A stretch of DNA of 64,000 nucleotides from Streptomyces humi (lineage in GTDB: Bacteria > Actinomycetota > Actinomycetes > Streptomycetales > Streptomycetaceae). The notes below the pieces were generated by a model. That model worked only from the letters and a program-made list of their open reading frames with translations. It was not told where the DNA came from and ran no database searches. The DNA is taken from assembly GCF_001005085.2 (NCBI RefSeq), contig NZ_LBMU02000022.1, forward strand, positions 62,001 through 126,000, read 5' to 3'. The position numbers and the translations under genes were made by a program. How positions within the stretch are numbered: position 1 is the stretch's first letter; every line of letters starts with the position of its first letter. Below are positions 39,403 through 47,065 of the stretch, in pieces.

Positions 39403-42315
39403 TCAGTGACCGATCGAGGCGGGCAGCCCGCCCTCCTCGGTGCCCCAGACGTCCTGGTTCCTGCCGGACCAGGCGGCGCTCTCGGTCGACTGCCGGGCGC
39501 CGCCGGCGGGGCCGTAGCCGGACTCGGTGGACGGACGGCGGGGGCCGAGGAGTTCGTCGGAGTCGGTCTCCTCCTCTTCCCACTCCGCCGGCTCCTCCGG
39601 GGCGGTCCGGGCGCCGAACGGTGACATGCCGTGCTGGACGACGGCGCCGTCCATGTCGTTGCCGTCGTAGAGGTTGCGTTCCCTGTCCCCACCGCCCTGG
39701 CCGCCCTGCTGGCCGCCCATGCGGTTCATGCCGGCCATCATCATCATGGGGGAGAGCAGCCCCATGGCGCTCTGGCTGTCCGTGCTCCCGGCCTGGGCCT
39801 GCGCACCCGCGGCGACGCCGGCCGCGGTGCCGCCGCCCAACGCCTCGGCGGCGGACTTGGCGGCTTCCGCGGCCGCCGCGCTCTCGGGGCTGGGAACCGA
39901 CTGGAACCGGCCGTCCGACGTGGTCACCAGCCCGCTGCCGTCGGTGTGCTTGTACTCGGTGACGCCGTTGGGGTGGCTGGTGACGGACGTGCCGTCCGGC
40001 GTGTACGTGGTCTGGCCGCCGCCGCTGTAGGTGGGGATGTCGATGTGGGGTGTCGTGAGCGTCCCGTTGCCGTTCCCGCCCGGGTGGTCCGACGTGGCCT
40101 GGGTGGTGGTGATCGTGCCGTCCGGGTGCAGTGTCGTGGAGCTGCCGTCCGGGTTGTGCGTGACGATGTCACCCTTGCCGTCGACGGTGATGGTGCTGCC
40201 GTCCCCGGTGGTGATGCTCTTGCCGGTGTCCAGGTGGCTGGTGGTGGTGTGACCCTGGGCGTCGACGGTGGTCACGTCGCCGTTCGGGTGCACGGTGATC
40301 TTCGAGCCGTCCGGGTTGTCCGTGGTCAGGCTGCCGTCGGAGTTGACGTGCGAGACGGTGCCGTCGGGCGAGGTCAGCTGCGTGTTGCCGTCCGGGGTGA
40401 CGATCTCCGACGCGCCGTTGCTGAACGTCGTCGTCTTGGTGCCGTCGGTGGCCGTCTGGGTCAGGCTGCCGTCGCCGTTGCGGGTGATGCTCGTGCCGTC
40501 CGGGTTGCCGAGCGACTCGCCGACCCCGAGATGGCTGGTGGTGGTGTTGCCCTGGGCGTCCACGGTGGTCACGTCGCCGTCGGGTGAGACGGTCCGGCTG
40601 GTGCCGTCGGAGAACGTGGAGGTGATGCTGCCGTCGGCGTTGCGGGTGACCGTGTTGCCGTTCGGGTAGGTGGTCGTCACACCGTTGCCGGTACGGGAGG
40701 TGGTGCTGCCGTCGATGTTGCTGATGGGCAGCCCGGAGCCGAACCCCGTACCTCCGCCGTCACCTGTCAGTGTGCTGGTGTCCGGCAGGCCGGAACCGAA
40801 GCCGCCGTTGCCGCTGATGTCCGGGATGTTCGTGGACTGGCCGTCCCCGCCGCCCAGTCCGCCGCCCAGCCCGTCGGTGAGGCCGCCGTTCCCGGAGGCG
40901 GAGAAGTTCGAGAACCCGCCGTTGCCGGTGAGGTTCGACAGACCGTTGCTGAGGCCGTTGCCGACGTTGTCGAGGCCGTCGCCGAGGTGGCTGAAGCTGT
41001 TGTTGAGGCCGTCCCCGAGGTTGTTGAAACCGTCGTTGATCCCGCCCCCGAGGTTGTTCAGTCCACCGCCGAGGTTGTTCAGGCCGTCGCCGAGCTTCTT
41101 CAGGTTGTCGTTGAGGCTGTTGTTGCTCGAGTCACTGGATTCCGACTGCACGTCCGAGGTCAGCGAGGAACTCGTGTCGGTGAAGGAGAAGGCCGGGTTC
41201 CACGACGAGTCGAGCACCCGGGACCAGTCCTTCTGGAGGGTCTCCAGTACCTGCCGCGAAGGGGCGTCCAGATTGGTCTCGACGTTGCTGGTCCAGCGCT
41301 GCACCGCTTCCTTCGCCGCGGCGTGCCAGGTGCCCGCGTCGGTGAGGCCGCCCCAGGTGATGTTCTCGCTGAAGCCTTCTTTGGTCTCGGCGACCGGAGC
41401 AGCCGGGACGTCCGAGAGGTAGTCCGGATCAGGGGTTCCGATGCGGCGGGCGTTGTTGTCGATGATCCAGCGTCCGATCTCGACGAACACCTGGTTGAGC
41501 ACGTCCAGGGGATCGGCGGCGATCTGCTGCTGTGTGGTCGAGCCGTCCGGCAGGGTGGTGGTGACGGGTTTGCCCTGCTGCCAGTAGAAGTCGTTGTAGA
41601 TCTTGTGCAGCTCGGTGTACGCCTTGTACAGGGACTCCTCGGCGCCGATCAGGTCGTCCCCGTGCAGCGTCTTGCTGACGAACCCCGTGGTGGGAGAACG
41701 GTGTTGGGGGCTGAAGCCCGGCGGCTGGAGCTGGGAGGTGTAGTTCTCGTACTTCTTGTGCAGATCGTCGACCAGCAGCCAGAACGCGCCGGCGGCGTTG
41801 CCCTTCCAGGACGCCTGCTCGCTGCCGAGCTGCTGCTTCCAGTCCGCCAGGACCGCGGTCTGCTGCTTGAAGAAGTCTCCCGCGGCGTCGAAGGACCAGG
41901 CGAGCTCGGCGAACGTGCTCAGCTTCACGCCGTCGACGTCGGGTGCGCTGTCTCCGCCGTCACCGATGTCGCCCTTGACGGAGGAGTGCTGGGTGAGCAG
42001 GTCGGACAGCACCGCGTTGGAGTTGCCCCAGTAGCCGTGGAACGCGGGACTGTCGATGTACGTGATGTCGACCCGGCATTTACGCACTCCGCCGCCGGCT
42101 GTGTAGAACTCGAAGTGGAAACCCTTGTTGGGGTTCTGCGGCACGATCCACGCGAAGAAGTCGTCGTCGCTGTCGAACGTCAGCCCGCCCCTCTTGAACG
42201 TGTAGTTGATCCAGGGCATGCCGCTGTCACCCGTGACGTCGGTGACGTCGGTGCGTTTGACCAGCGACCAACCGGTCAACAGGTGCAGGATGTCTTCCCA
42301 GCTCTGCACGGCCAT
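39403..42315 (-). CDS. 970-aa ESX-associated repeat protein (substrate candidate)
   Basis: The N-terminal part (about 1-350) is folded, with a helical W-x-G-like turn (QASWKGNAAGAFW near 170) as in WXG/PPE-type proteins. Residues about 400-470 are Asn-Leu-Gly repeats (GLNNLGGGLNNLGGGINDG) recalling the NxGxxN repeats of mycobacterial PPE-MPTR proteins. Residues 540-790 are beta-type repeats of 10-12 residues with DGT/PDG turns (TTSHL, GDVTTVDAQG), two blocks being almost identical at DNA level. The C-terminus is Met/Gly/Gln-rich, then acidic. There is a single cysteine near residue 80. No signal peptide or membrane span occurs. Operon position directly behind WXG100 genes supports export by the ESX machine, perhaps as a surface fibre. 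Function unknown. Confidence 0.8.
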   Translation of the reverse strand: MAVQSWEDILHLLTGWSLVKRTDVTDVTGDSGMPWINYTFKRGGLTFDSDDDFFAWIVPQNPNKGFHFEFYTAGGGVRKCRVDITYIDSPAFHGYWGNSNAVLSDLLTQHSSVKGDIGDGGDSAPDVDGVKLSTFAELAWSFDAAGDFFKQQTAVLADWKQQLGSEQASWKGNAAGAFWLLVDDLHKKYENYTSQLQPPGFSPQHRSPTTGFVSKTLHGDDLIGAEESLYKAYTELHKIYNDFYWQQGKPVTTTLPDGSTTQQQIAADPLDVLNQVFVEIGRWIIDNNARRIGTPDPDYLSDVPAAPVAETKEGFSENITWGGLTDAGTWHAAAKEAVQRWTSNVETNLDAPSRQVLETLQKDWSRVLDSSWNPAFSFTDTSSSLTSDVQSESSDSSNNSLNDNLKKLGDGLNNLGGGLNNLGGGINDGFNNLGDGLNNSFSHLGDGLDNVGNGLSNGLSNLTGNGGFSNFSASGNGGLTDGLGGGLGGGDGQSTNIPDISGNGGFGSGLPDTSTLTGDGGGTGFGSGLPISNIDGSTTSRTGNGVTTTYPNGNTVTRNADGSITSTFSDGTSRTVSPDGDVTTVDAQGNTTTSHLGVGESLGNPDGTSITRNGDGSLTQTATDGTKTTTFSNGASEIVTPDGNTQLTSPDGTVSHVNSDGSLTTDNPDGSKITVHPNGDVTTVDAQGHTTTSHLDTGKSITTGDGSTITVDGKGDIVTHNPDGSSTTLHPDGTITTTQATSDHPGGNGNGTLTTPHIDIPTYSGGGQTTYTPDGTSVTSHPNGVTEYKHTDGSGLVTTSDGRFQSVPSPESAAAAEAAKSAAEALGGGTAAGVAAGAQAQAGSTDSQSAMGLLSPMMMMAGMNRMGGQQGGQGGGDRERNLYDGNDMDGAVVQHGMSPFGARTAPEEPAEWEEEETDSDELLGPRRPSTESGYGPAGGARQSTESAAWSGRNQDVWGTEEGGLPASIGH

Positions 42316-42346
42316 GGTCGTCTTACTCCAGGGATGTCGTCAGTGG

Positions 42347-42808
42347 TCAGAGACCCAGGGAACTCTGGCCGTTGCCTGTGCCGGATCCGGTGGCCGTGCT
42401 GCCGCCGAGGGCCGTCTGGTAGTCGCCGATGGCGTTCATGAACTTCGCCGACTGGACCTGTGTGAGGTTGTGGGCCTGGGCGCTCTTCATGGTCGTGATG
42501 ACGTTCCGCAGATCCGCCTGGAGCTTGGTGAAGGCGGCCTTGTGGTGGTTGAACACCTCGTCGATGGCGGTCGCGGCCTTCTTGGCGTTGTCGCAGATGT
42601 TCTTGCCGCCCGTCTGGTCGTCACTCGCCATCGGTCCGATCGCCAGGACCTGCGGCTTCTTGCTGACGTCGTAGAGCGAGGTCGGATGCGCGTCCGGCGA
42701 ACGGATGTCGTCGATCTTGTGCAGGAAGCCGCCGACGTCCGTGTCGATGAAGTTCTGTAGGGCTGTGTAGTCCAGCTGCTCCAGATTGTGGTGCTCGCTG
42801 CCGGCCAT
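42347..42808 (-). CDS. Helical ESX-operon protein, 153 aa
   Basis: I do not recognise a named family. The protein is soluble and mainly helical: a first part (LDYTALQNFIDTDVGGFLHKIDDI), a loop, then two long helices (ICDNAKKAATAIDEVFNHHKAAFTKLQADLRNVITTMKSAQAHNLTQVQSAKFMNAIGDY) that could pack as in WXG100/ESAT-6 proteins. The Gly/Ser/Thr tail is short. It lies 44 bp behind a WXG100 gene and 31 bp before the 970-residue substrate candidate, so it may be a substrate or its partner. The start ATG follows AGGAAGG. Confidence 0.7.
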   Translation of the reverse strand: MAGSEHHNLEQLDYTALQNFIDTDVGGFLHKIDDIRSPDAHPTSLYDVSKKPQVLAIGPMASDDQTGGKNICDNAKKAATAIDEVFNHHKAAFTKLQADLRNVITTMKSAQAHNLTQVQSAKFMNAIGDYQTALGGSTATGSGTGNGQSSLGL

Positions 42809-42852
42809 GGGCGCCTTCCTGCCGCTTTGACGAGTGGGGAGGGTGGGTCAGG

Positions 42853-43161
42853 TCAGTGGACGGGGATGTTCGCGAAGCTCTCCTCGTTCCTGAGCGAGGT
42901 CTGGGCGTAGTTCTCCTTGTTGTCGTTCAGGATGATGATGAGGTTGTCCAGGCTGACCGTGAGCTTGTTGACGTTGTTGTCCCAGCCGGGCTGCACCTGG
43001 GTCGTGTAGACGTCCCGGTCCGGGCCGGACCACGTGTGCAGAGCGGGCCTGATCTCGTTCTCCAGGTCGTGCACGGCGTCGATGATCTTCTTGGTCTGGT
43101 TTTGCAGGTCCTCGATCGCGACCATGACCTGGCTGTGGTCCATGTAGATGCCGTCGGACAC
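42853..43161 (-). CDS. WXG100 family ESX substrate (EsxA/EsxB-type)
   Basis: This 102-residue protein has the classic length and helix-turn-helix pattern of the WXG100 family: helix 1 (SQVMVAIEDLQNQTKKIIDAVHDLENEI), the W-S-G turn in LHTWSGPDRD, and helix 2 (VYTTQVQPGWDNNVNKLTVSLDNLIIILNDNKENY). Such proteins leave the cell as folded dimers through EccC. The partner is probably the protein encoded 64 bp upstream. The GTG start follows GAGGAG. The protein lacks cysteine and a Sec signal. Whether it corresponds to EsxA or EsxB is not certain. Confidence 0.88.
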   Translation of the reverse strand: MSDGIYMDHSQVMVAIEDLQNQTKKIIDAVHDLENEIRPALHTWSGPDRDVYTTQVQPGWDNNVNKLTVSLDNLIIILNDNKENYAQTSLRNEESFANIPVH

Positions 43162-43225
43162 GATGTCTCCTCGGATGTCGAAGTGAAGGGCTGAAGCGGT
43201 GGGGCTGGTCCGGGAAGCCGGAAGG

Positions 43226-43585
43226 TCAGCCGGTCATCTGGTTGTAGGCGTTCTGCGAGATGGAGACGCCGGTCCCGTCGCCGGTGCGGACGTTGTGCAC
43301 CGCGGAGACGGCGTGCTGCTGGGTGGCGGCCGAGCGCTGGCTGGCCTGCGTGAGCGTCTCCTGCATCAGCGAGCAGAGGTTGAGGATCTGCGTGCCCTCG
43401 TCGAGCCACTCGTCGAGCTTCTGGCCGAACAGCGCACCGTCCTCGCCCTGGTACGCGTGGGAGAGCGACGAGCGCTGGCCGTTGACCTCGCCCTGCGCCG
43501 CGATGATCTTGCGCTGGGCACTCTGTAGCGAGTCGATGACGCTGCCGTACGTGCGCGCCGATGACGCCTGAAGGTTGCTGCTCAT
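43226..43585 (-). CDS. WXG100-like ESX protein with Y-Q-G turn
   Basis: The product has 119 residues: helix 1 (ARTYGSVIDSLQSAQRKIIAAQGEVNGQRSSL), a turn reading AYQGEDGALF where Tyr replaces the usual Trp, then helix 2 (GQKLDEWLDEGTQILNLCSLMQETLTQASQRSAATQQHAV) and a Gly-rich tail. It probably pairs with the neighbouring WXG100 protein as a heterodimer. The start follows GAGGAGCAGC. A 160-bp gap with an inverted repeat separates it from eccB, so it may have its own promoter and higher expression, as usual for Esx pairs. Confidence 0.8.
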   Translation of the reverse strand: MSSNLQASSARTYGSVIDSLQSAQRKIIAAQGEVNGQRSSLSHAYQGEDGALFGQKLDEWLDEGTQILNLCSLMQETLTQASQRSAATQQHAVSAVHNVRTGDGTGVSISQNAYNQMTG

Positions 43586-43702
43586 GCTGCTCCTCGGGAT
43601 GTGGTGGGATCCGACCAGGGCCTCCGGTGAGGTCGGTCGGCCGTGGTGGTGCGTGGCCGGAGGGGGTGCGTGCGTCGCACGGCGACCCCCGCACGTGTGA
43701 GA

Positions 43703-43722
43703 CGCGAGATACGTGTCTCGCG
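43703..43722. promoter_or_regulatory. Inverted repeat upstream of the esx-like genes
   Basis: CGCGAGA and TCTCGCG arms flank a TACGTG centre. It lies between the eccB stop and the esx-like start, 118 bp before the latter, and may be an operator or the eccB terminator. Confidence 0.4.
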
Positions 43723-43744
43723 GTTCACTCTAGCCGCTGCCGAT

Positions 43745-45250
43745 TCACTGCGCGTCGGTCCCGGTCCCCTTGCGCTGTCCGCACGTGGGTGTGCCCGTGG
43801 TCGCCGGGTGGCCGGTGGCCGCCGAGGCCGGGGAGAGGTCGGGGCCGGTGGGCAGCATGTTCAGCAGGGCGGCCGGCAGGCCGTCGGCGGCCGAGAGGTC
43901 GTAGCCCAGGTCCGTGGCGGCGGACGCCGTCGGCACCCGGTACTTCACTCCGTTGTCGGTGACGAGGTAGGTGGTGGTTCCCGTGCCGCTGCCCGAACTG
44001 CTGAGCGCGCGCACCAGACTTCCGCTGCCCGGTGCCACCGCGATGCCGTCGACGGGCAGACAGGCGGGCGCCGACGCCTTCAGCGGCGGCAGGGCGTCGT
44101 CGACGACCGTCTTGCCGGACACCACGGTCAGCGTCACCCGGATGCTCTTGGCGCCCTGTGCGTCGAGGCCGACGCAGACGCCCGCGGAGTCGGGCACGCC
44201 CAGCAGGGCAGGCGGCCGGGCCGGAAGCTGCGCCCCGGCCTGCCGTACGGCGGTGGCGGAGGCCGAACCCGAGGCCGCCAGCGCGCCGCTGAGCGCCTGC
44301 GCCGACAGGACCACCTCCTTCGGCACGGCTCCCCCGTAGGCCTTCTGCCTGGTCCCGGGGTCACCGAGGGCCAGCGCCGCCTGGGTCGTGGTGATCGGGA
44401 CCAGGCCGTCGTCGCCGAGCACGTAGTAGCGCTTCGCCGATCCCGGCGTCTGGACGGAGAAGACCTGCCCGACCCGGGTGGCCTGGCCGTCCAGGACCGG
44501 CCCGGTGGTGCCAGGTTCCGACACCGGCGGGGCCGCGAGGTCAGGGCCGGCGGGCACCGCGTCGAGGAACGCGGCGGACACGGAGGTGGCGCCGGCACCG
44601 CCGTAGCCGAGCGCCGCCAGCGCCTGCTGGCCGCCGGCCACCTTGAACCGGTTGTCCTGCCACAGCAGATAGGTGTCGCCGTCCGGCCCCTTCACCAGGA
44701 CCGCCTGGTCCTCCCGGACGCCCGCGCCCTCCTGGGCGCTGTCCACGGCGAGCACCGTGAGCGGCTTGCGGGCCCCGGAGTCGGTGCTCGTGGTGGCGGC
44801 GCACACCTGCCAGGGGTGGGCGTTCAGGCTGTCCGCCGTGGGAAGGGAGTCCGGGGCGCCGGGAATGCCGACCTCACTGCCGTGCCTGGCCGCGCTCAGC
44901 GAGTTCGCGGAGACGGACACGGTGGTCATGTCCGCCCCCAGCAGCAGGCGCGCCGAGGGGTAGTTGAGCACCGTGTGCAGCCGGCCGTCGTACACGTACC
45001 GGGTGCCGGTCTCCTTCTCGACGATGAGCGCCTTGCCGCTCTCCCAGGTGGTGTTGCCGCCGGGTTTGACCAGACCGAACACCAGGGACCCGGCGGAGAC
45101 GACGGCGGCGATCACCATGCCGTAGGTCATGCCGCGGTTGGTGCGCCGGGTGGGCGGTTCCGTCACGTCGGGGTCGGCGCGCAGCAAACCCGAGGTCAGC
45201 CGGGACACCAGGAACTGGTGCGCGATGACCTGGTCGCGTCGGGACTGCAT
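43745..45250 (-). CDS. eccB: Type VII secretion protein EccB
   Basis: The 501-residue protein has the family's standard layout. A cytoplasmic N-terminus opens with the hallmark MQSRRDQVIAHQFLVSRLTSGLLRADPD. One membrane span (TYGMVIAAVVSAGSLVFGLV, about 42-61) follows, then a large periplasmic domain with repeated YVLGDDG..TTQAALALGDPG and YLVTDNGVKYRVP..AATDLGY modules and a few cysteines. EccB is part of the ESX membrane complex with EccC and EccD. The ATG follows GAGGAGGTG and lies 18 bp behind eccD. Confidence 0.93.
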   Translation of the reverse strand: MQSRRDQVIAHQFLVSRLTSGLLRADPDVTEPPTRRTNRGMTYGMVIAAVVSAGSLVFGLVKPGGNTTWESGKALIVEKETGTRYVYDGRLHTVLNYPSARLLLGADMTTVSVSANSLSAARHGSEVGIPGAPDSLPTADSLNAHPWQVCAATTSTDSGARKPLTVLAVDSAQEGAGVREDQAVLVKGPDGDTYLLWQDNRFKVAGGQQALAALGYGGAGATSVSAAFLDAVPAGPDLAAPPVSEPGTTGPVLDGQATRVGQVFSVQTPGSAKRYYVLGDDGLVPITTTQAALALGDPGTRQKAYGGAVPKEVVLSAQALSGALAASGSASATAVRQAGAQLPARPPALLGVPDSAGVCVGLDAQGAKSIRVTLTVVSGKTVVDDALPPLKASAPACLPVDGIAVAPGSGSLVRALSSSGSGTGTTTYLVTDNGVKYRVPTASAATDLGYDLSAADGLPAALLNMLPTGPDLSPASAATGHPATTGTPTCGQRKGTGTDAQ

Positions 45251-45268
45251 GGTGACACCTCCTCAGAT

Positions 45269-46669
45269 TCAGCCGAACAGGCCGCGCAGGCGCTGGTACA
45301 CGTCCAGGACCCACAGGGCGAGGGGGAGCAGGGCGAGGGCCGCGCCGGACTGGAACAGGTCTCCCGCCCGCCCCCAGTACGGCAGCAGCCGACGGCCGGG
45401 CACCGTCCAGGAGACGACCGCGGCGAGGGCGGCGCACAGCAGCAGCGCCGCGATACCGAGGAGTTCCCCGGGCCGGCCGTGCCGTACCGCGAGTTCGGTG
45501 ACCAGCAGGACCGTGCCGATGCCCGCGGGCACGCTCAGCGCGATCCGCTGCCAGGACGTGCCCAGGCTCCGTCCGTGCAGGCCGAGCAGGACCGCGAGGA
45601 CCACGGAGGTGACCGTCTCCGGCAGGCCGGGGTGGCGGGCCAGCGCGGCGAAGGCGGCGAGGCAGACCACGCCCACCGCGCCGTACAGGCCGGTCATCCA
45701 CCGGTCGACGGCGGCGCCGCCGCTCGCGACGTCGTTCTCGGTGCGCGGTTCGATGCCCTCCTGGAGCTGGTCCGGGGTGGTGGGCAGCGGGGGCAGGCGC
45801 AGACCCGAGAGCGAGAAGGACATCATCGGGATGAAGGCGCCGAGGAGGACGGCGGCCGCGGCGACGGCGGCGGCGGCCTGGTGCGCGGAGACGTCCAGCG
45901 CCACCATCAGGCTGCCGCCGAGCACGGCCGCCAGCGACAGCACCCCGCAGGACGCGAACACCACGGGGTAGCCGGTGACCACCGCGGTGGCCAGGACGAG
46001 TCCCACGCTGCCCGCGGCGCCCGCGGCGAGGAGATGGGCGCCGACCGTCCGGGCCGAACCGTCCCCGGCCCGGCCGCCACCGACCAGCAGCAGGCCGGCC
46101 GCCGCCAGGAAGGCCGCGCCGAACAGGCCCAGGACCACACCGCCCTGCGGGTCGTCCAGGACCCGGGCGGCCGAGCCCGCCCCGGAGAGCGTCAGCAGGG
46201 CCGCGCCCGCGGCGAGGGCCACCCGGTCGCCGGCGGCGCCCTTCGACGTGACGAGCAGCACCAGGCAGCCGAGCAGGGCCGCGGCCATCAGCACCCGCAG
46301 CACCCACCGGCTGACCTGCGGGGTCCAGGCGTGCGGCAGGTGCTGGACCACCGCCGAGACGGCTTCCAGGAGGCTGTCGTAGCGCACCGGGGGCAGGGCC
46401 TCGGTCCCGGGGCTCAGTACCAGCGTCTCGCCCTCGCGGAGGTCGAGCGACTCCGGGGTGCCCTCCAGGTCCAGCGGATGCCCGCCGAGGCGTTGCAGCA
46501 CCCAACCGCCGTGTTCCAGGCCCTGTTCGGCGAGGTCCTCGCCCGCGTGTCCGGCGATCACGGGCAGCAGGTCGGCGATCGGGACGTCGGCCGGGACGGC
46601 GAGGTCCAGTGTCTTCTCAGGGGCGCGCACCGTGAGACGGCACAGCCCGTTCAGTGAGCCTTCGCTCAT
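45269..46669 (-). CDS. eccD: Type VII secretion integral membrane protein EccD
   Basis: The product has 466 residues. An N-terminal ubiquitin-like YukD domain (about 1-85, CRLTVRAPEKTLDLAVPADVPIADLLPVIAGH) lies in the cytoplasm. About eleven hydrophobic helices follow (from residue 120 to the end), forming the membrane channel part of the ESX core complex. A cytoplasmic loop (PTTPDQLQEGIEPRTENDV) lies near residue 310, as in other EccD proteins. The ATG at 46669 follows GGAAGG. It is the first gene of the leftward operon and diverges from eccC across 396 bp. Confidence 0.92.
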   Translation of the reverse strand: MSEGSLNGLCRLTVRAPEKTLDLAVPADVPIADLLPVIAGHAGEDLAEQGLEHGGWVLQRLGGHPLDLEGTPESLDLREGETLVLSPGTEALPPVRYDSLLEAVSAVVQHLPHAWTPQVSRWVLRVLMAAALLGCLVLLVTSKGAAGDRVALAAGAALLTLSGAGSAARVLDDPQGGVVLGLFGAAFLAAAGLLLVGGGRAGDGSARTVGAHLLAAGAAGSVGLVLATAVVTGYPVVFASCGVLSLAAVLGGSLMVALDVSAHQAAAAVAAAAVLLGAFIPMMSFSLSGLRLPPLPTTPDQLQEGIEPRTENDVASGGAAVDRWMTGLYGAVGVVCLAAFAALARHPGLPETVTSVVLAVLLGLHGRSLGTSWQRIALSVPAGIGTVLLVTELAVRHGRPGELLGIAALLLCAALAAVVSWTVPGRRLLPYWGRAGDLFQSGAALALLPLALWVLDVYQRLRGLFG

Positions 46670-47065
46670 GGGGGCAACAGCCTTCCGAGGGGAGATACAC
46701 GGCCGTGCCGCCACGTGCTCCGCGGAACATGTGACGGCAGGGCGAGGCGGGCGGGGACGCCGCTCCGTCACGGCGTGGGCGTCACTGTGCCGGGAGAAGC
46801 GGGGCGGTCGAGGCTACCGATGCCTTCGTCAGAAACACCTGACAGTCAGATACTCTCATGGCCGGAAGCGTTTCATCACCCGAGCCCCCGGCGGCACACG
46901 TGTTCACGGATGGCTCCGATGCCGCCGCGGCCCGGAGCCAGGACCGTCCCGGGCGGAGGTGGGACATGACCGTCCCCGCTGTGGTGAGCCCGCTCTCCAG
47001 GCCCCTCACCGCCGTTGCCCCGGGGCCCTGTTGACCGCCCTGTGCACAGTTGAAGGAGAGCCCAG
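46670..47065. promoter_or_regulatory. Divergent control region of eccD and eccC
   Basis: No gene seen. An imperfect inverted repeat (TGCCG-N2-ACGTG at 46706-46717 and CATGT-N2-CGGCA at 46728-46739) lies about 40-70 bp before eccD and could be an operator. The part before eccC is somewhat AT-richer near 46840-46870 (CTGACAGTCAGATACTC), where promoter boxes may lie. Confidence 0.4.
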
